Shown here: in pieces, positions 52,842 to 62,398 of the stretch | Layout of the letters: the number at the start of each line of letters is the position of its first letter | How positions within the stretch are numbered: the first letter of the stretch is position 1 | Assembly: GCF_004123835.1 (NCBI RefSeq) | Contig: NZ_MZMU01000003.1 | Coordinates: forward strand, 992,001 to 1,056,000 | Source of the DNA: Rhizobium leguminosarum | Lineage (GTDB): Bacteria; Pseudomonadota; Alphaproteobacteria; Rhizobiales; Rhizobiaceae | DNA: 64,000 nt | Direction of reading: 5' to 3' | The notes under the pieces: generated by a model | What the model was told of the DNA's origin: nothing | Seen by the model: the letters and a program-made list of their open reading frames with translations, nothing else | The model's database searches: none | Made by a program: the position numbers and the translations under genes

Positions 52842-54023
52842 ATGAGACGTATTCACCATTTCCGGAATTTCGCTATCGGCGCTGTGGCGCTGGCGCTTTT
52901 TTGGTCTGCTCAAGTCGGATCTGCGGACGCGCAGTCATCTGCACAGCAACCTTTCGTCACGACGAAAGAGGGGGGCTTCCTGCTGGACGGCAAGCCATTT
53001 CGCGTGGCCGGCGTAAACAACCATTATCTGACATTTGGCTCGTCAGGCGAAGTCACCCGCGTGTTGGACGATGCCACGGCAATGGGTGCCAATGTGGTGC
53101 GCACCTTCCTGCAACCGGTTATAGGGTCGCTGGACGGCCGGGTGCCGACGATCTGGAATTCAAAAAGCACGGCCGATTCCAGCAATCTGGGAACCAAGGG
53201 CATCTATATGATGAGCTGGGATCCGATAACCAACAAGATGGTTCCCAACGACGGACCTGACGGCCTGCAAAAGGTCGATTACCTCATCGCGGAAGCGGCG
53301 AAGCGCAAGCTTAAGCTGATCCTCGCATTCGTCGATTTCTGGGCCTACACGGGCGGTGCCCAGCAGATGAACGCCTGGTACGGGAGTTCGGACAAATACA
53401 CATTTTTTGCCGCTGATCCGCGAACCCGACGCGATTACAAGGCATGGGTCGGGCATGTTCTGTCGCGCGTCAACACGATTACTGGTGTGCGCTATTCCGA
53501 TGACCCGACCATATTTGCCTGGGATCTGGCCAACGAACCTGACATCCATCCCAAACCGCTCCTTCATGAGTGGGTGTCGGAAATGTCAGCCTATGTCAAA
53601 TCCCTGGCACCGAAACAGCTCGTAACGACGGGCCATGGGAACATGGATCAGAAGCTGGCGGATATGAGCATTCCGAGCGTCGATTTCGGCACGTGGCATG
53701 GCTACCCATCTTACGCCAAAATGAGCCATTCCGATTTCGATGCCCGCATTCGCGAATACTGCGCGATCGGCCGAAATATCGGAAAACCGGTAATCCTGGA
53801 GGAGTTTGGAATTCCGCGGTCCGATGCCGATCAGGCAAACGCCTATGGAACTTGGCTGAACACGATCGCCACCTCGGATTGCGGAGGCTGGGTGGTCTGG
53901 CGGCTCACCAGCACGCAGGACTCGGGCCTCTATCCTGAGGACGATTACGACAAATTCGACATTCACAACGATGGGAGCCCTGCTTGGCAGGCTCTGCGCG
54001 ACGCCGCCCTCAAGCTTCAATAA
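52842..54023 (+). CDS. secreted glycoside hydrolase family 5 (mannanase-like)
   Basis: 393 residues with a signal peptide (FAIGAVALALFWSAQVGSAD). The GH5 fold shows FRVAGVNNHYLTFGSS, the acid/base glutamate in FAWDLANEPDIHP and the nucleophile in PVILEEFGIP. The WHGYPSY segment and the Trp-rich C-terminus (GGWVVWRLTSTQDSG) match endo-beta-mannanase-like members (GH5_7). It may trim the exported polymer or release it. A mannose-containing polysaccharide is suggested but not shown. Confidence 0.88.
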   Translation: MRRIHHFRNFAIGAVALALFWSAQVGSADAQSSAQQPFVTTKEGGFLLDGKPFRVAGVNNHYLTFGSSGEVTRVLDDATAMGANVVRTFLQPVIGSLDGRVPTIWNSKSTADSSNLGTKGIYMMSWDPITNKMVPNDGPDGLQKVDYLIAEAAKRKLKLILAFVDFWAYTGGAQQMNAWYGSSDKYTFFAADPRTRRDYKAWVGHVLSRVNTITGVRYSDDPTIFAWDLANEPDIHPKPLLHEWVSEMSAYVKSLAPKQLVTTGHGNMDQKLADMSIPSVDFGTWHGYPSYAKMSHSDFDARIREYCAIGRNIGKPVILEEFGIPRSDADQANAYGTWLNTIATSDCGGWVVWRLTSTQDSGLYPEDDYDKFDIHNDGSPAWQALRDAALKLQ

Positions 54024-54054
54024 TCAGGGCCACCGGAGCCATTCCGCCGTCCAG

Positions 54055-54164
54055 CATTAAAGCATGTCGCGCAAAAGTGTGCAGCGGTTTTGCGACAACG
54101 GCATGCATAAAAACAACGACCTAAAGCGCGAGGAGCGAATCTGAAAGATCGCGACGCGCTTTAG
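54055..54164. repeat. rhizobial hairpin repeat with second hairpin (copy 2)
   Basis: GCATG-TCGCGCAAAA, loop GTGTGCAGCGG, TTTTGCGA-CAACGG-CATGC is followed by a second stem CTAAAGCGCG (54121-54130) / CGCGCTTTAG (54155-54164). The loop is identical to that at 28992 while the stem is different. It lies 30 bases after the glycanase stop, so it may end the operon message. The remaining gap to 54570 shows no supported feature. Confidence 0.85.
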
Positions 54165-54570
54165 TCGTCTTGAGCGATGGATCGGGCCGGGTGTTGCCAT
54201 TCGATTTGATGGCTGCCAACAATATGTGGCATATCGCTCGAAGGCGGAAACCGATTTCAAGACGAAAACACGCGTGACACGACGATCGGAAGCGCGCCCG
54301 CGAACCGGGATGGTTGCGCGAACGAACAAGTGATAGCGATCTCAACACGCCAGAGTATTGACCTAAATGCTTCCATATTTTCTTGCGATCTAAACTGGGT
54401 CTCTAGCTTCGCCAAATATTCGCGATATATCCAGGATATTGGGGACAAACTGGAGATTTTCGAAGGTCGGCAGTTGGCAATATGAATAATGCGGACGGCT
54501 CGCTCCCAGAAGCGGTATCGTATATTGACTCATCATCGGGCTATCCCGATTCGAAAGAGGGATTCCGGCA

Positions 54571-55074
54571 GTGAACTCTTCACGCTTTCTCCAATCAATC
54601 GTCGAAGCCGAGTCCCATGATACACGCTTGAATTTCGCCCGCGCCGCGATTTTTCAGCTTTATAGTGCTTGCCTGCCAACCGGTTCTGCGCCGGCTCAGT
54701 TTTCCGTCGAACTCACGCTATCTGAAGAAGAACCGGTCACGCTTGTCGTGCGGCCGTTCGTCAATAAGGTCGAAGCACTTGGCGGGCTTGTGAAATCCCT
54801 GTTTTCGACAAACGCGGAGACCGTACTGCGAGCCCTGCCATGCAGGGTGGAGGATAAGGTTGGATCCGGCATTGGATTGATACTTTTCGTCGACGACGAG
54901 CCGATGATTACCATCGGATCTCTCGCGGATAATAGCGGACTGTTTCTCCGGCAAATCGAGCCCGCATCCAGGAACACGTCCGGGGTTGCCACAATCGGTA
55001 CGGTGGTAGGCCAACGACTTGCCAGTGTGGTCCCTATTCCGACTGGATCTCTCCATCTGCGTAAGCCGAAATAA
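54571..55074 (+). CDS. hypothetical protein
   Basis: 167 residues. Start at GTG 54571, after GAAAGAGGGA. Mixed helix and strand (RLNFARAAIFQLYSACL, LSEEEPVTLVVRPFVNKVE). No signal peptide or cysteine-rich motif is seen. The residue pattern SIGTVVGQRLASVVPIP near the end is predicted beta. No family is recognised. It is alone between the polysaccharide operon and the penicillin-binding protein gene. Confidence 0.6.
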   Translation: MNSSRFLQSIVEAESHDTRLNFARAAIFQLYSACLPTGSAPAQFSVELTLSEEEPVTLVVRPFVNKVEALGGLVKSLFSTNAETVLRALPCRVEDKVGSGIGLILFVDDEPMITIGSLADNSGLFLRQIEPASRNTSGVATIGTVVGQRLASVVPIPTGSLHLRKPK

Positions 55075-55088
55075 CGGACTTTGACCAA

Positions 55089-55205
55089 TCAAGGTATCAG
55101 CAGGAGACTGCCCGCCGAACGTCCGGATTCCATCTCTTCGTGCGCCTTCGCAACATCGGCCAAACGATATCCGGCGCCGATCTGCGAAACGGGCGTGAGG
55201 CAAGG
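55089..55205 (-). pseudogene. C-terminal fragment of a quinone oxidoreductase-like gene
   Basis: The C-terminal 30 codons on the minus strand read AGYRLADVAKAHEEMESGRS then AGSLLLIP before a stop, the characteristic end of zinc-independent NADPH:quinone reductases and related medium-chain dehydrogenases. The rest of the gene is absent, since the sequence upstream runs into the end of the penicillin-binding protein gene. A truncated relic. Confidence 0.65.
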
Positions 55206-55236
55206 ATGACCGGTGCTCGATCTCTGTCGAATCACA

Positions 55237-57531
55237 TCACTTTTCACAAAGCCGTCGGCCGCCGGAATAGGGCTGATAAGTACAATCGGACGGCCGAAAT
55301 GAGCGGTAACTGCGCGAACAGGCGGTGATATTACAGGATTGCGGTGCGCCTTGGCCATCGACCACTGCTTCCGTCGATCGCACTCCGTTCAGCGTCGGTT
55401 CGGCCGCCGTCTCGCGCATGAAGTCTCGCCAGATATGCGCTGGCAGGTCGCCGCCCGTCACCCCCTTCATCGGCGCGTCATCATCATTGCCGACCCAGAC
55501 ACCGACGACGAGCGCTTCCGTGAAGCCGACGAACCAGGCATCACGATTGTTCTGGCTCGTGCCGGTTTTACCGGCCGCAAACGTGCCGGGATCTGCCCCA
55601 CGTCCAGTGCCGCGCTCGACCACCAACTGCAGCAGGCCGAGGAGGTCGGACTGGTAGGGCGAAAGATCGACATTCGGCTTTGCTTGTGAGCCAACTCGAA
55701 ACGTCTTGGGCTGCCCTGCCGCCTGGAAGTCGATGATGCCCCAGGGCCTGACGGGTGCCCTGCCGAGTTGGACGGACGCATAGGCGCTGGTGAGGTTAAG
55801 CAGATTTACTTCTGATGTGCCAAGCGCCAAAGACGGCGTGTTGGCCAGTGGCGCATCGATGCCGAGTTCACGCGCTGCGGCAATCACATTGTCCAGCCCT
55901 ACCTCTTCGGCAAGCGCCACTGAGGCGGCATTGAGCGAACGCGCGAACGCCTCGGCAAGGGTTACCCAGCCGCGATAATTGCCACCGGAATTTTCTGGCG
56001 ACCAGCCATCGATGTCAATTGGCGCGTCCAGAACCCGGTCAGACAAGGTGAGCCCAGCCTTCAATGCCGCGTAATAGACGAATAGCTTGAAGGTGGAACC
56101 CGGCTGGCGCATCGCAGTGACGGCGCGGTTGAACTGGCTTGCCTTGTAGTCGCGCCCTCCAACCATCGCTACGACCGCGCCGTCGGGCGTCATCGCAACC
56201 AAGGCCGCCTGCGATGCTTCGACTGTCTTTCCCTCACTGTCCAGAGCTCTTTTCACGACCCTCTCGGCGATCTGCTGCAACCGCGGCACCAGCGTGGTGC
56301 GCACCGTCGTCGAACCCGGCGAGGAGCCGGCGATTTCGCTTGCTTGCTGTGAAATCCAGTCGGCAAACCAGCTTCCGGAGCGCGGCGTGGGCGTCGTTGG
56401 GTGCAGCCTGGCAAAGCCCGTCTTGGCCTCGGCCGCCTGTGGCTCTGTGATTTTTCCATTGGTTGCCATCGCGTCGAGAACGACCAAGGTGCGCTGCCGG
56501 GCGCCTTCGAAATTGTCGATCGGATTCCATTGGCTCGGCGCCCGCAGCAACCCCGCCAGCATCGCCGACTCCGGCAGGTTCAGGGCGCCGATGTCCTTGT
56601 TGAAATAGATGCGCGCGGCGGCAGGCATGCCGGTGGCGCCCGCGCCAAGATAGACGCTATTGAGATAGCGCGTCAGGATTTCCGCCTTGCCGAGCTTCCA
56701 TTCCAGCCAGAAGGCGATGACGACTTCCTGCATCTTTCGTTTTATGGTTCGGTCGCTGTCGAGGTATTGCAGCTTGATGAGTTGCTGAGTGATCGTGCTG
56801 CCACCCTCCACCACCGAGCCGGCTTCCAAGTTTCGCAGAAGCGCCCTCCCGATGCCCCTGGGGTCGACGCCGAAATGATCCATGAACCGGCGATCCTCGA
56901 TCGAAAGGACGGCATCGATCAGATGGGGCGGAAACTGGTCGTATCGAGCATATGGCCCTTGATAAGGTCCCTGTCTTACCAATGGCGCGCCGTCGGCAGT
57001 TTCCAGCACGACGACCGGCTTTAACGTTCCATCCCGGATTTCGCTCCAGGGCACGTCTTTCAGTGCCCACACCAGCACGCTTCCTGCGATGAGGCAGACA
57101 AGCAAGGCCAACCCGATAGCGAATTTCAGCCAGCCCGCAATGAACGGAGCGCTTCGTCGCCTTTCACGCGGCCTTGAACGCTGACCGCGAATACCGCGCC
57201 CCGCTTTGACTAAAGCACTCGTCATCCACTTGTGGGTAGCTGACGCGACTCCAGGCCGCGTCGACCTCAGCTTCGTCCTCCAAAACAAGGCGGCCGTTTT
57301 GATCTTTGCCAAAGCAGAACTCGCCTGCAAATCTTGGCGCAGCGCACGCAATAGAGTCCTGGCGGCCCGCTTGGTTTGGCCGAAGGATTCGTGGGGCGGC
57401 TGCGGGTCGTCGACTCGGGTGATTCCCGGCGAATCCGAGGCGGCCGCTTGCGCTGGCGAATTTGGTGTCTGATCGCCACCCGAACTCGAGTTGCTAACGC
57501 TTTCACCTGAGGATTCGGGAGAATTGGGCAT
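55237..57531 (-). CDS. class A penicillin-binding protein (PBP1-type)
   Basis: 764 residues. An N-terminal cytoplasmic arm of about 130 residues, Ser/Pro/Arg-rich, precedes one membrane helix (FAIGLALLVCLIAGSVLV). The glycosyltransferase 51 domain has SIEDRRFMDHFGVDPRGIGR with the catalytic Glu. The transpeptidase has SxxK in RQPGSTFKLF, SxN in RSLNAASVAL and KTG in AAGKTGTSQN. It makes and cross-links peptidoglycan. It is a second-copy-type PBP; the C-terminus borders a gene fragment. Confidence 0.93.
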   Translation of the reverse strand: MPNSPESSGESVSNSSSGGDQTPNSPAQAAASDSPGITRVDDPQPPHESFGQTKRAARTLLRALRQDLQASSALAKIKTAALFWRTKLRSTRPGVASATHKWMTSALVKAGRGIRGQRSRPRERRRSAPFIAGWLKFAIGLALLVCLIAGSVLVWALKDVPWSEIRDGTLKPVVVLETADGAPLVRQGPYQGPYARYDQFPPHLIDAVLSIEDRRFMDHFGVDPRGIGRALLRNLEAGSVVEGGSTITQQLIKLQYLDSDRTIKRKMQEVVIAFWLEWKLGKAEILTRYLNSVYLGAGATGMPAAARIYFNKDIGALNLPESAMLAGLLRAPSQWNPIDNFEGARQRTLVVLDAMATNGKITEPQAAEAKTGFARLHPTTPTPRSGSWFADWISQQASEIAGSSPGSTTVRTTLVPRLQQIAERVVKRALDSEGKTVEASQAALVAMTPDGAVVAMVGGRDYKASQFNRAVTAMRQPGSTFKLFVYYAALKAGLTLSDRVLDAPIDIDGWSPENSGGNYRGWVTLAEAFARSLNAASVALAEEVGLDNVIAAARELGIDAPLANTPSLALGTSEVNLLNLTSAYASVQLGRAPVRPWGIIDFQAAGQPKTFRVGSQAKPNVDLSPYQSDLLGLLQLVVERGTGRGADPGTFAAGKTGTSQNNRDAWFVGFTEALVVGVWVGNDDDAPMKGVTGGDLPAHIWRDFMRETAAEPTLNGVRSTEAVVDGQGAPQSCNITACSRSYRSFRPSDCTYQPYSGGRRLCEK

Positions 57532-57626
57532 CGATTACCGCGAAAAAGCCAACGCACAACGACCTTTATAGCCGGGTGATGCGGAGTGTTCCACCGCAAA
57601 AGGCCGCAACGGTTCCGAGCAGTTTC

Positions 57627-57712
57627 CGGGCTCCATGCCCTCGGGCTGCAAGGCAACGGTCTGCGCGTCGAAGGCGAGGCCGACTTTGGGCTGGGCGTCG
57701 AGCGAGTCTTTC
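57627..57712 (-). pseudogene. fragment of a cysN/nodQ-like gene
   Basis: Read leftwards this encodes SLDAQPKVGLAFDAQTVALQ then PEGMEPGN. It matches residues of the intact cysN at 59090-59172 (SIDAQPQVGLAFDAQIVALQ) at about 85 percent of bases. The match ends at both sides. It lies at the end of the peroxiredoxin-like gene, whose stop is at 57717. A relic of a second cysN-type gene such as nodQ is likely. Confidence 0.8.
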
Positions 57713-57716
57713 GTTG

Positions 57717-58364
57717 TCAATGAACGACTTGGGAAGCTGCCGACATCAATTCCTGGGAATTCGGTGCCTGGAATGTCTGGAGCCCAGCCTCCAGAACTTC
57801 AGTGAAGCTCCAGCGTACGATGCCGTCACGGTCGATGAGGAACTGACCGACAAGCTGCCCGTGGTCGGCAGTCATCATCTGCTGATCGGCTTCCGTAACC
57901 TGATATCCTTCCTTGTTGTTGAGAAATTCGTCCATTGCCATCACGCCCATAGGCTCGGGCAACTCGCCCGGAAGATCGATCAGTATCGCCATGGCCGTGT
58001 CGATCCCGACCTCGCGTAGGCCGAAGGCTTGGTGCGAAGCCCGTACCGGGTCGGAAGCAGCAAGAAGATCGGGTATCGGATGGTAACGGAAATAGAGTCG
58101 TGCGCGTTCGACCGGGGTGTTTACCACCGCCAGGGATTGGACGCCTTTCTCACGCAGCATCGGGTTGAGATATGCCATGGCCGCGACATGGCGCCGGCAG
58201 AACGGACAATGCAGGCCTCGAAACAAACCGATCAACAATGGGCTGCGGCCACGAAAATCATCAAGTGCGATCTTCCCCTCGTGCGAGATCGCATCAAACA
58301 CAACGTTCGGGACCCGGTCGCCCGGTTGCAGCGGATGGTCGACATAGGGCGTGGACATGGACAA
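57717..58364 (-). CDS. peroxiredoxin-like AhpC/TSA family protein
   Basis: 215 residues. The thioredoxin-like fold begins GDRVPNVVFDAISHEGKIAL, with LLIGLFRGLHCPFCRRHVA giving a CPFC pair in the place of the peroxidatic site. The following ALREVG-like segment (FGLREVGIDTAMAILIDLPG) agrees with AhpC/TSA-type peroxiredoxins. A C-x-x-C rather than a T/S-x-x-C motif makes a disulfide reductase role possible. It is followed by the cysN fragment. Confidence 0.85.
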   Translation of the reverse strand: MSMSTPYVDHPLQPGDRVPNVVFDAISHEGKIALDDFRGRSPLLIGLFRGLHCPFCRRHVAAMAYLNPMLREKGVQSLAVVNTPVERARLYFRYHPIPDLLAASDPVRASHQAFGLREVGIDTAMAILIDLPGELPEPMGVMAMDEFLNNKEGYQVTEADQQMMTADHGQLVGQFLIDRDGIVRWSFTEVLEAGLQTFQAPNSQELMSAASQVVH

Positions 58365-58653
58365 CCTCCTCGCTCGGGGATCAGTCGAGAAAAGGCGCCA
58401 CGTTAAGTGCTTCGAGGTCTAGATTGAACGTTGCAAGGCCTGACCTCTCGCCTTACCGCATCGCCAGGATCCTATCTTAAGAATGGCCCCACATTGGCCC
58501 ACGGGCAAGCGGTAAACAGTGAATCGTGAATTGAAAAAGTCCGTTTTCTGCAAACACTGATTTTTTTAGTGGCCGTAGAGGCCGACAGGGAATCCGCCAG
58601 CCCGCAGATTCGGCTGCGGTGAGGGGCCAGTCTTGCTGGCCCCTTATCCCTTG
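58365..58653. other. gap with a perfect stem-loop at the cysN end
   Basis: GGGGCCAG (58623-58630) and CTGGCCCC (58636-58643) form an eight-pair stem with a five-base loop, 10 bases from the cysN stop. It probably ends the cysHDN message, although the U run is weak on the cysN side. Elsewhere in the gap only promoter-type AT-rich sequence is seen. Confidence 0.6.
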
Positions 58654-60150
58654 TCAGATATCGCTTGCAGCGCTCGACCAGAGGTCGGCCGCTTCGGCTG
58701 CCGTCATGCGCCGTACTTCGGCTTCGTGGCTGCGGCTGGCGAAGAGTTCGCTCGCCATGATCTGTTCGGCCAGATCGGCCGGAAGCGAGAGGATGACGCG
58801 GGCTTCGCCATTGTGCAGGCCGCCGAGTTCGGTGCGCTTGCCGGTCACCATACCGCCGGCGACCGTGTTGTTGGTCTCCGGATCGATCAGGATGAAGGAG
58901 CCGGAAAGCCGGTTCTGCTCATAGGGGTCGAAGATCGCGGCTTCGTCGAAGACGAGCCGGACTTTGCCGATGGCGTTCATGTAGAGCCGCTGCGCGGCGT
59001 TCCAGGTGCCGGTCTTCAGCTCCAACTGGCTGAGCGGCTGCACCTGGACACGCTGGCGGCGGCTGCCGCTCTTCAGCCAGTAGCGTTTGCCGGGCTCGAT
59101 GCCCTCCGGCTGCAGAGCGACGATCTGCGCGTCGAAGGCAAGGCCGACCTGCGGCTGGGCGTCGATCGAGACGATCATGTCGCCGCGCGCCACATCCACC
59201 TGGCGGTCGAGCACCAGGGTGATCGCATCACCGGCAACGGCCGCATTGCGGACGAGATCGAAGGTGACGATCTTGGAGACGTTGGCGACCATACCCGACG
59301 GCAGGATCATGACGCTGTCACCCGGCTTGACCGAGCCGCCGGCAACCGTGCCCTGATAGCCGCGGAAACTTTCGCCGGGACGCGAGACGCGCTGCACCGA
59401 CAGGCGGAAGCCGACCGTCTGCGACGAGCGCACTGTGGCAAGCTCCAGTGTCTCCACCAGCGACGGGCCGCTGTACCAGGGCATGGCGGCCTGGCCGGAA
59501 TAGACGACGTTTTCGCCCTTCAGCGCCGACATCGGAATGGCTGTAATCTGCTTGACGCCGAGCGACAGGGCAAATTCGCGGAAGTCATGGCTGATCTTGT
59601 CGAAGCCGGCGCGGTCGTAGCCCGTCAGGTCGATCTTGTTGACGGCAAGCACGAACTGCTTGATCCCGAGCAGCGAGGCGATCGTCGCGTGACGGCGCGT
59701 CTGCTCGAGAATGCCGAGGCGCGCATCGACCAGCAGGATGGCGAGATCGGCGGTCGAGGCGCCGGTCGCCATGTTGCGGGTATATTGCTCGTGGCCGGGC
59801 GTGTCGGCGACGATGAAGGAGCGCTTGTCGGTCGAGAAATAGCGATAGGCGACATCGATGGTGATGCCCTGTTCGCGCTCGGCCTGCAGGCCGTCGAGCA
59901 GCAATGCGAAGTCGGGCAGGCCGAGGTCGTTCTGCTTACCGGTGGAATCGCGCTGCAAGGTGGCGGCCTGGTCTTCCTTGACCGCCTTGGTGTCCCAGAG
60001 CAGGCGGCCGATCAAGGTCGACTTGCCGTCATCGACGCTGCCGCAGGTGATGAGCCGCAGCGGCCTGGTATCGCGCAGGGCCTTGAGCGGCTCGGCGGCG
60101 GGCAGGCTGACGACGGTTGCGGCCGAGACGGCGGTTTGGGCTGCGGTCAT
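58654..60150 (-). CDS. cysN: sulfate adenylyltransferase subunit 1 (GTPase)
   Basis: 498 residues from MTAAQTAVSAATVVSLPAAE; the frame extends upstream to 60255 inside cysD. G1 is ITCGSVDDGKST, G3 is VADTPGHEQYTRNM, G4 is LAVNKIDLTG, as in EF-Tu-type GTPases. The C-terminal part is the EF-Tu-like beta domains with VGLAFDAQIVALQPEG. It couples GTP hydrolysis to APS formation. There is no fused CysC kinase domain at the C-terminus. One base separates it from cysD. Confidence 0.95.
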   Translation of the reverse strand: MTAAQTAVSAATVVSLPAAEPLKALRDTRPLRLITCGSVDDGKSTLIGRLLWDTKAVKEDQAATLQRDSTGKQNDLGLPDFALLLDGLQAEREQGITIDVAYRYFSTDKRSFIVADTPGHEQYTRNMATGASTADLAILLVDARLGILEQTRRHATIASLLGIKQFVLAVNKIDLTGYDRAGFDKISHDFREFALSLGVKQITAIPMSALKGENVVYSGQAAMPWYSGPSLVETLELATVRSSQTVGFRLSVQRVSRPGESFRGYQGTVAGGSVKPGDSVMILPSGMVANVSKIVTFDLVRNAAVAGDAITLVLDRQVDVARGDMIVSIDAQPQVGLAFDAQIVALQPEGIEPGKRYWLKSGSRRQRVQVQPLSQLELKTGTWNAAQRLYMNAIGKVRLVFDEAAIFDPYEQNRLSGSFILIDPETNNTVAGGMVTGKRTELGGLHNGEARVILSLPADLAEQIMASELFASRSHEAEVRRMTAAEAADLWSSAASDI

Positions 60151-60151
60151 C

Positions 60152-61105
60152 TCAGAAATATCCTTCACGCTTCTTCTTTTCCATGGAGCCGGACTGGTCG
60201 CGATCGATGGCGCGGCCCTGGCGTTCGGACACCGTTGCAATTTCGAGTTCGGCAATCACCTCTTCGAGGGTGGTGGCCTGTGAGCGGATGGCGCCGGTCA
60301 GCGGGAAGTCGCCGAGGGTGCGGAAGCGGATCATGCCTTCCTGGCGGACTTCACCGGGCAGCAGTTCCAGGCGCGGATCTTCGGCCAGGATCATCATGCC
60401 GTCGCGCTCCACGAACGGCCGCTTCTTGGCGTAATAGAGCGGCACCAGCGGAATGTCTTCGGCCTGGATATAGCGCCAGATATCGACTTCGGTCCAGTTC
60501 GACAGCGGGAAGGCGCGCACGCTCTCGCCCTTGCGGATCATGCCGTTATAGACGTTCCAGAGTTCCGGCCGCTGGTTGCGTGGATCCCAGCGATGATCGG
60601 GCGTTCGGAAGGAATAGATCCGCTCCTTGGCGCGGCTTGCTTCCTCATCGCGCCGCGCGCCGCCGAAAGCCGCATCGAACTGGCCGGCATCGAGCGCCTG
60701 GCGCAGCCCCTCGGTCTTCATGATGTCGGTGAAGGCAGCCGATCCATGCGTGAACGGCGTGATGTTTTCGGCCTTGCCGCGCGGATTGATGTGTTCGATC
60801 AGATCCAGATCGTACTTCTTCGCGGTCTCGTCGCGGAAGGCGATCATCTCGGAAAATTTCCAGCCGGTGTTCACATGCAAGAGCGGGAAGGGCACGCGGC
60901 CGGGATAGAAGGCCTTGCGCGCCAGATGCAGCAGCACCGAGGAGTCCTTGCCAATCGAATAGAGCATGACCGGACGCTCGAATTCGGCCGCAACCTCGCG
61001 GAAGATGTGGATGGACTCGTTTTCCAGCGCTTTCAGATGCGGGTCGAGCGGCGCCTTGGCGCTCTGCGGATTGCTGAGTTCCGTATCCGGACGGCTATCG
61101 GGCAT
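60152..61105 (-). CDS. cysD: sulfate adenylyltransferase subunit 2
   Basis: 317 residues. The PP-loop is [20 protein letters not shown] (SGKDS-type, here IGKDSS), with [40 protein letters not shown] and [13 protein letters not shown]. These are the ATP sulfurylase small-subunit motifs. It makes APS from sulfate and ATP with CysN. A 113-base gap precedes it after cysH. Confidence 0.96.
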   Translation of the reverse strand: MPDSRPDTELSNPQSAKAPLDPHLKALENESIHIFREVAAEFERPVMLYSIGKDSSVLLHLARKAFYPGRVPFPLLHVNTGWKFSEMIAFRDETAKKYDLDLIEHINPRGKAENITPFTHGSAAFTDIMKTEGLRQALDAGQFDAAFGGARRDEEASRAKERIYSFRTPDHRWDPRNQRPELWNVYNGMIRKGESVRAFPLSNWTEVDIWRYIQAEDIPLVPLYYAKKRPFVERDGMMILAEDPRLELLPGEVRQEGMIRFRTLGDFPLTGAIRSQATTLEEVIAELEIATVSERQGRAIDRDQSGSMEKKKREGYF

Positions 61106-61219
61106 GTTTTACTCCAGACTGTCGATCGTTTGCGGGTGCCCGCAAAGCAATTCCTTGATGTTGGTTTTCCCAAGGCTGCGGCGGTCGCCGCGCCCTGATT
61201 GGGAAAGCCGTGGGGTGAT

Positions 61220-61978
61220 TTACTGTGCGGCGATCGCTGCGGCCTCTTCGGCGACATGCAGGCCGCATTCGCGCGTTTCGTCCTGCTCCCACCACCAGCG
61301 GCCGGCGCGTTCCGGCTCGCCGGGCTTGATCGCCCGCGTGCAGGGCTCGCAGCCGATCGAGGGATAGCCGCGCTGATGCAGCGGATTGACCGGCACGCCG
61401 TTTGCGGAAACGAAGGTCTTGATCGCCTCCAGGTCCCAGTCGGCGAGCGGATTGACCTTCAGCAGGTGCCGTTCGGCGTCGTATTCGGCAAAAGGCGTTT
61501 CGGCGCGGTTGGCCGATTGGCCGCGACGCAGGCCGGTGATCCAGATCGCAGCACCTTCGAGGGCACGCGCAAGCGGCTTCAGCTTGCGCACGCCGCAACA
61601 GGCATGCCGGGCTTCGACGCTCTCATAGAAACCGTTGAGGCCGTATTGCGCTGCATAGGCGTCGATATCGGCCTTCTCGGGCTCGAAGCGATGGATATGG
61701 ATGTCGTACTGGCTTTCGGTCTCTTCGATCAGCGACAGCGTCTCGGCAAACAGCCGGCCGGTCTGCAACGTGGCGATATCGATCGGCAGACGGTGCGTAC
61801 CGATCTCGGCGGTGATCACCTGGTCCTCGATGCCGAGGGACGTCGTGAACACCGCGCGGCCGCCAAGGCCGGAGACCAGCGACAGGCGTCCGGCAAGGTC
61901 GAGGCCTGCCAGTCTGTCGTTCAGCGCCTGCGCTTCCGCAATCGGCCCGTCTTCCGCAATCGCATTGATAGCAGTCAT
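61220..61978 (-). CDS. cysH: phosphoadenylyl/adenylyl-sulfate reductase
   Basis: 252 residues. Two cysteine pairs, CCGVRKLKPL and GCEPCTRAIK, bind a [4Fe-4S] cluster, so this is the APS-reductase type. The ECGLH motif close to the C-terminus holds the catalytic cysteine. The nucleotide loop is VFTTSLGIEDQVI. It reduces APS (or PAPS) to sulfite with thioredoxin. It is the first gene of the cysHDN operon, and the promoter lies in the divergent region. Confidence 0.95.
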   Translation of the reverse strand: MTAINAIAEDGPIAEAQALNDRLAGLDLAGRLSLVSGLGGRAVFTTSLGIEDQVITAEIGTHRLPIDIATLQTGRLFAETLSLIEETESQYDIHIHRFEPEKADIDAYAAQYGLNGFYESVEARHACCGVRKLKPLARALEGAAIWITGLRRGQSANRAETPFAEYDAERHLLKVNPLADWDLEAIKTFVSANGVPVNPLHQRGYPSIGCEPCTRAIKPGEPERAGRWWWEQDETRECGLHVAEEAAAIAAQ

Positions 61979-62398
61979 GAGAATCCTGTCCTTTGTTGAC
62001 CGGAGTATCGCAGTTCACGCATGGATCGGACAGAAAAAGGGATTTCGAAAGCTGCGGCCGGAGGAGCAAATATCTCTCCGAAGCTGCCGCGATGCAGAAA
62101 AGCAGCCGCCTGCGGATGAAAATCCACATCGGCAGCTCGAATGTCTATAGAAATAGTAGAGTTACACGCAGCCTGTCAATCCGAAATCTGAAGTGATGCC
62201 GAAAATGGTGCAGAAGGCGCGGTTTTGGCATAGATTAAGAGAGCTTGGCCGAGGGCGAAAAACAAGGCCAAAACGCTTGTCTCTCAAGGCTTTCTTCGGC
62301 GCGTTCAAATTCCGTTCATGCTGGTTGTGCCATAGAGGCAAAAGTACTTCCGTAGCAGTGCGGGGATTCGCACTGCCTGTGTGTGTCGATGGTCAAAA
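61979..62398. promoter_or_regulatory. divergent cysH / Rrf2 promoter region
   Basis: 420 bases with no gene. It holds an AT-rich block (about 62140-62200, with TCTATAGAAATAGTAGAG) suited to promoters, and a perfect stem-loop GCAGTGCG (62355-62362) / CGCACTGC (62369-62376) 23 bases before the Rrf2 ATG. The stem-loop may block or expose the Rrf2 translation start. Regulation of the cys operon by the adjacent Rrf2 protein is inference from place. Confidence 0.55.

Noticed and set aside
58633..60723. 696-codon open frame on the plus strand opposite cysN and cysD
   Set aside because: Antisense to two genes with complete motifs; no recognisable domain.
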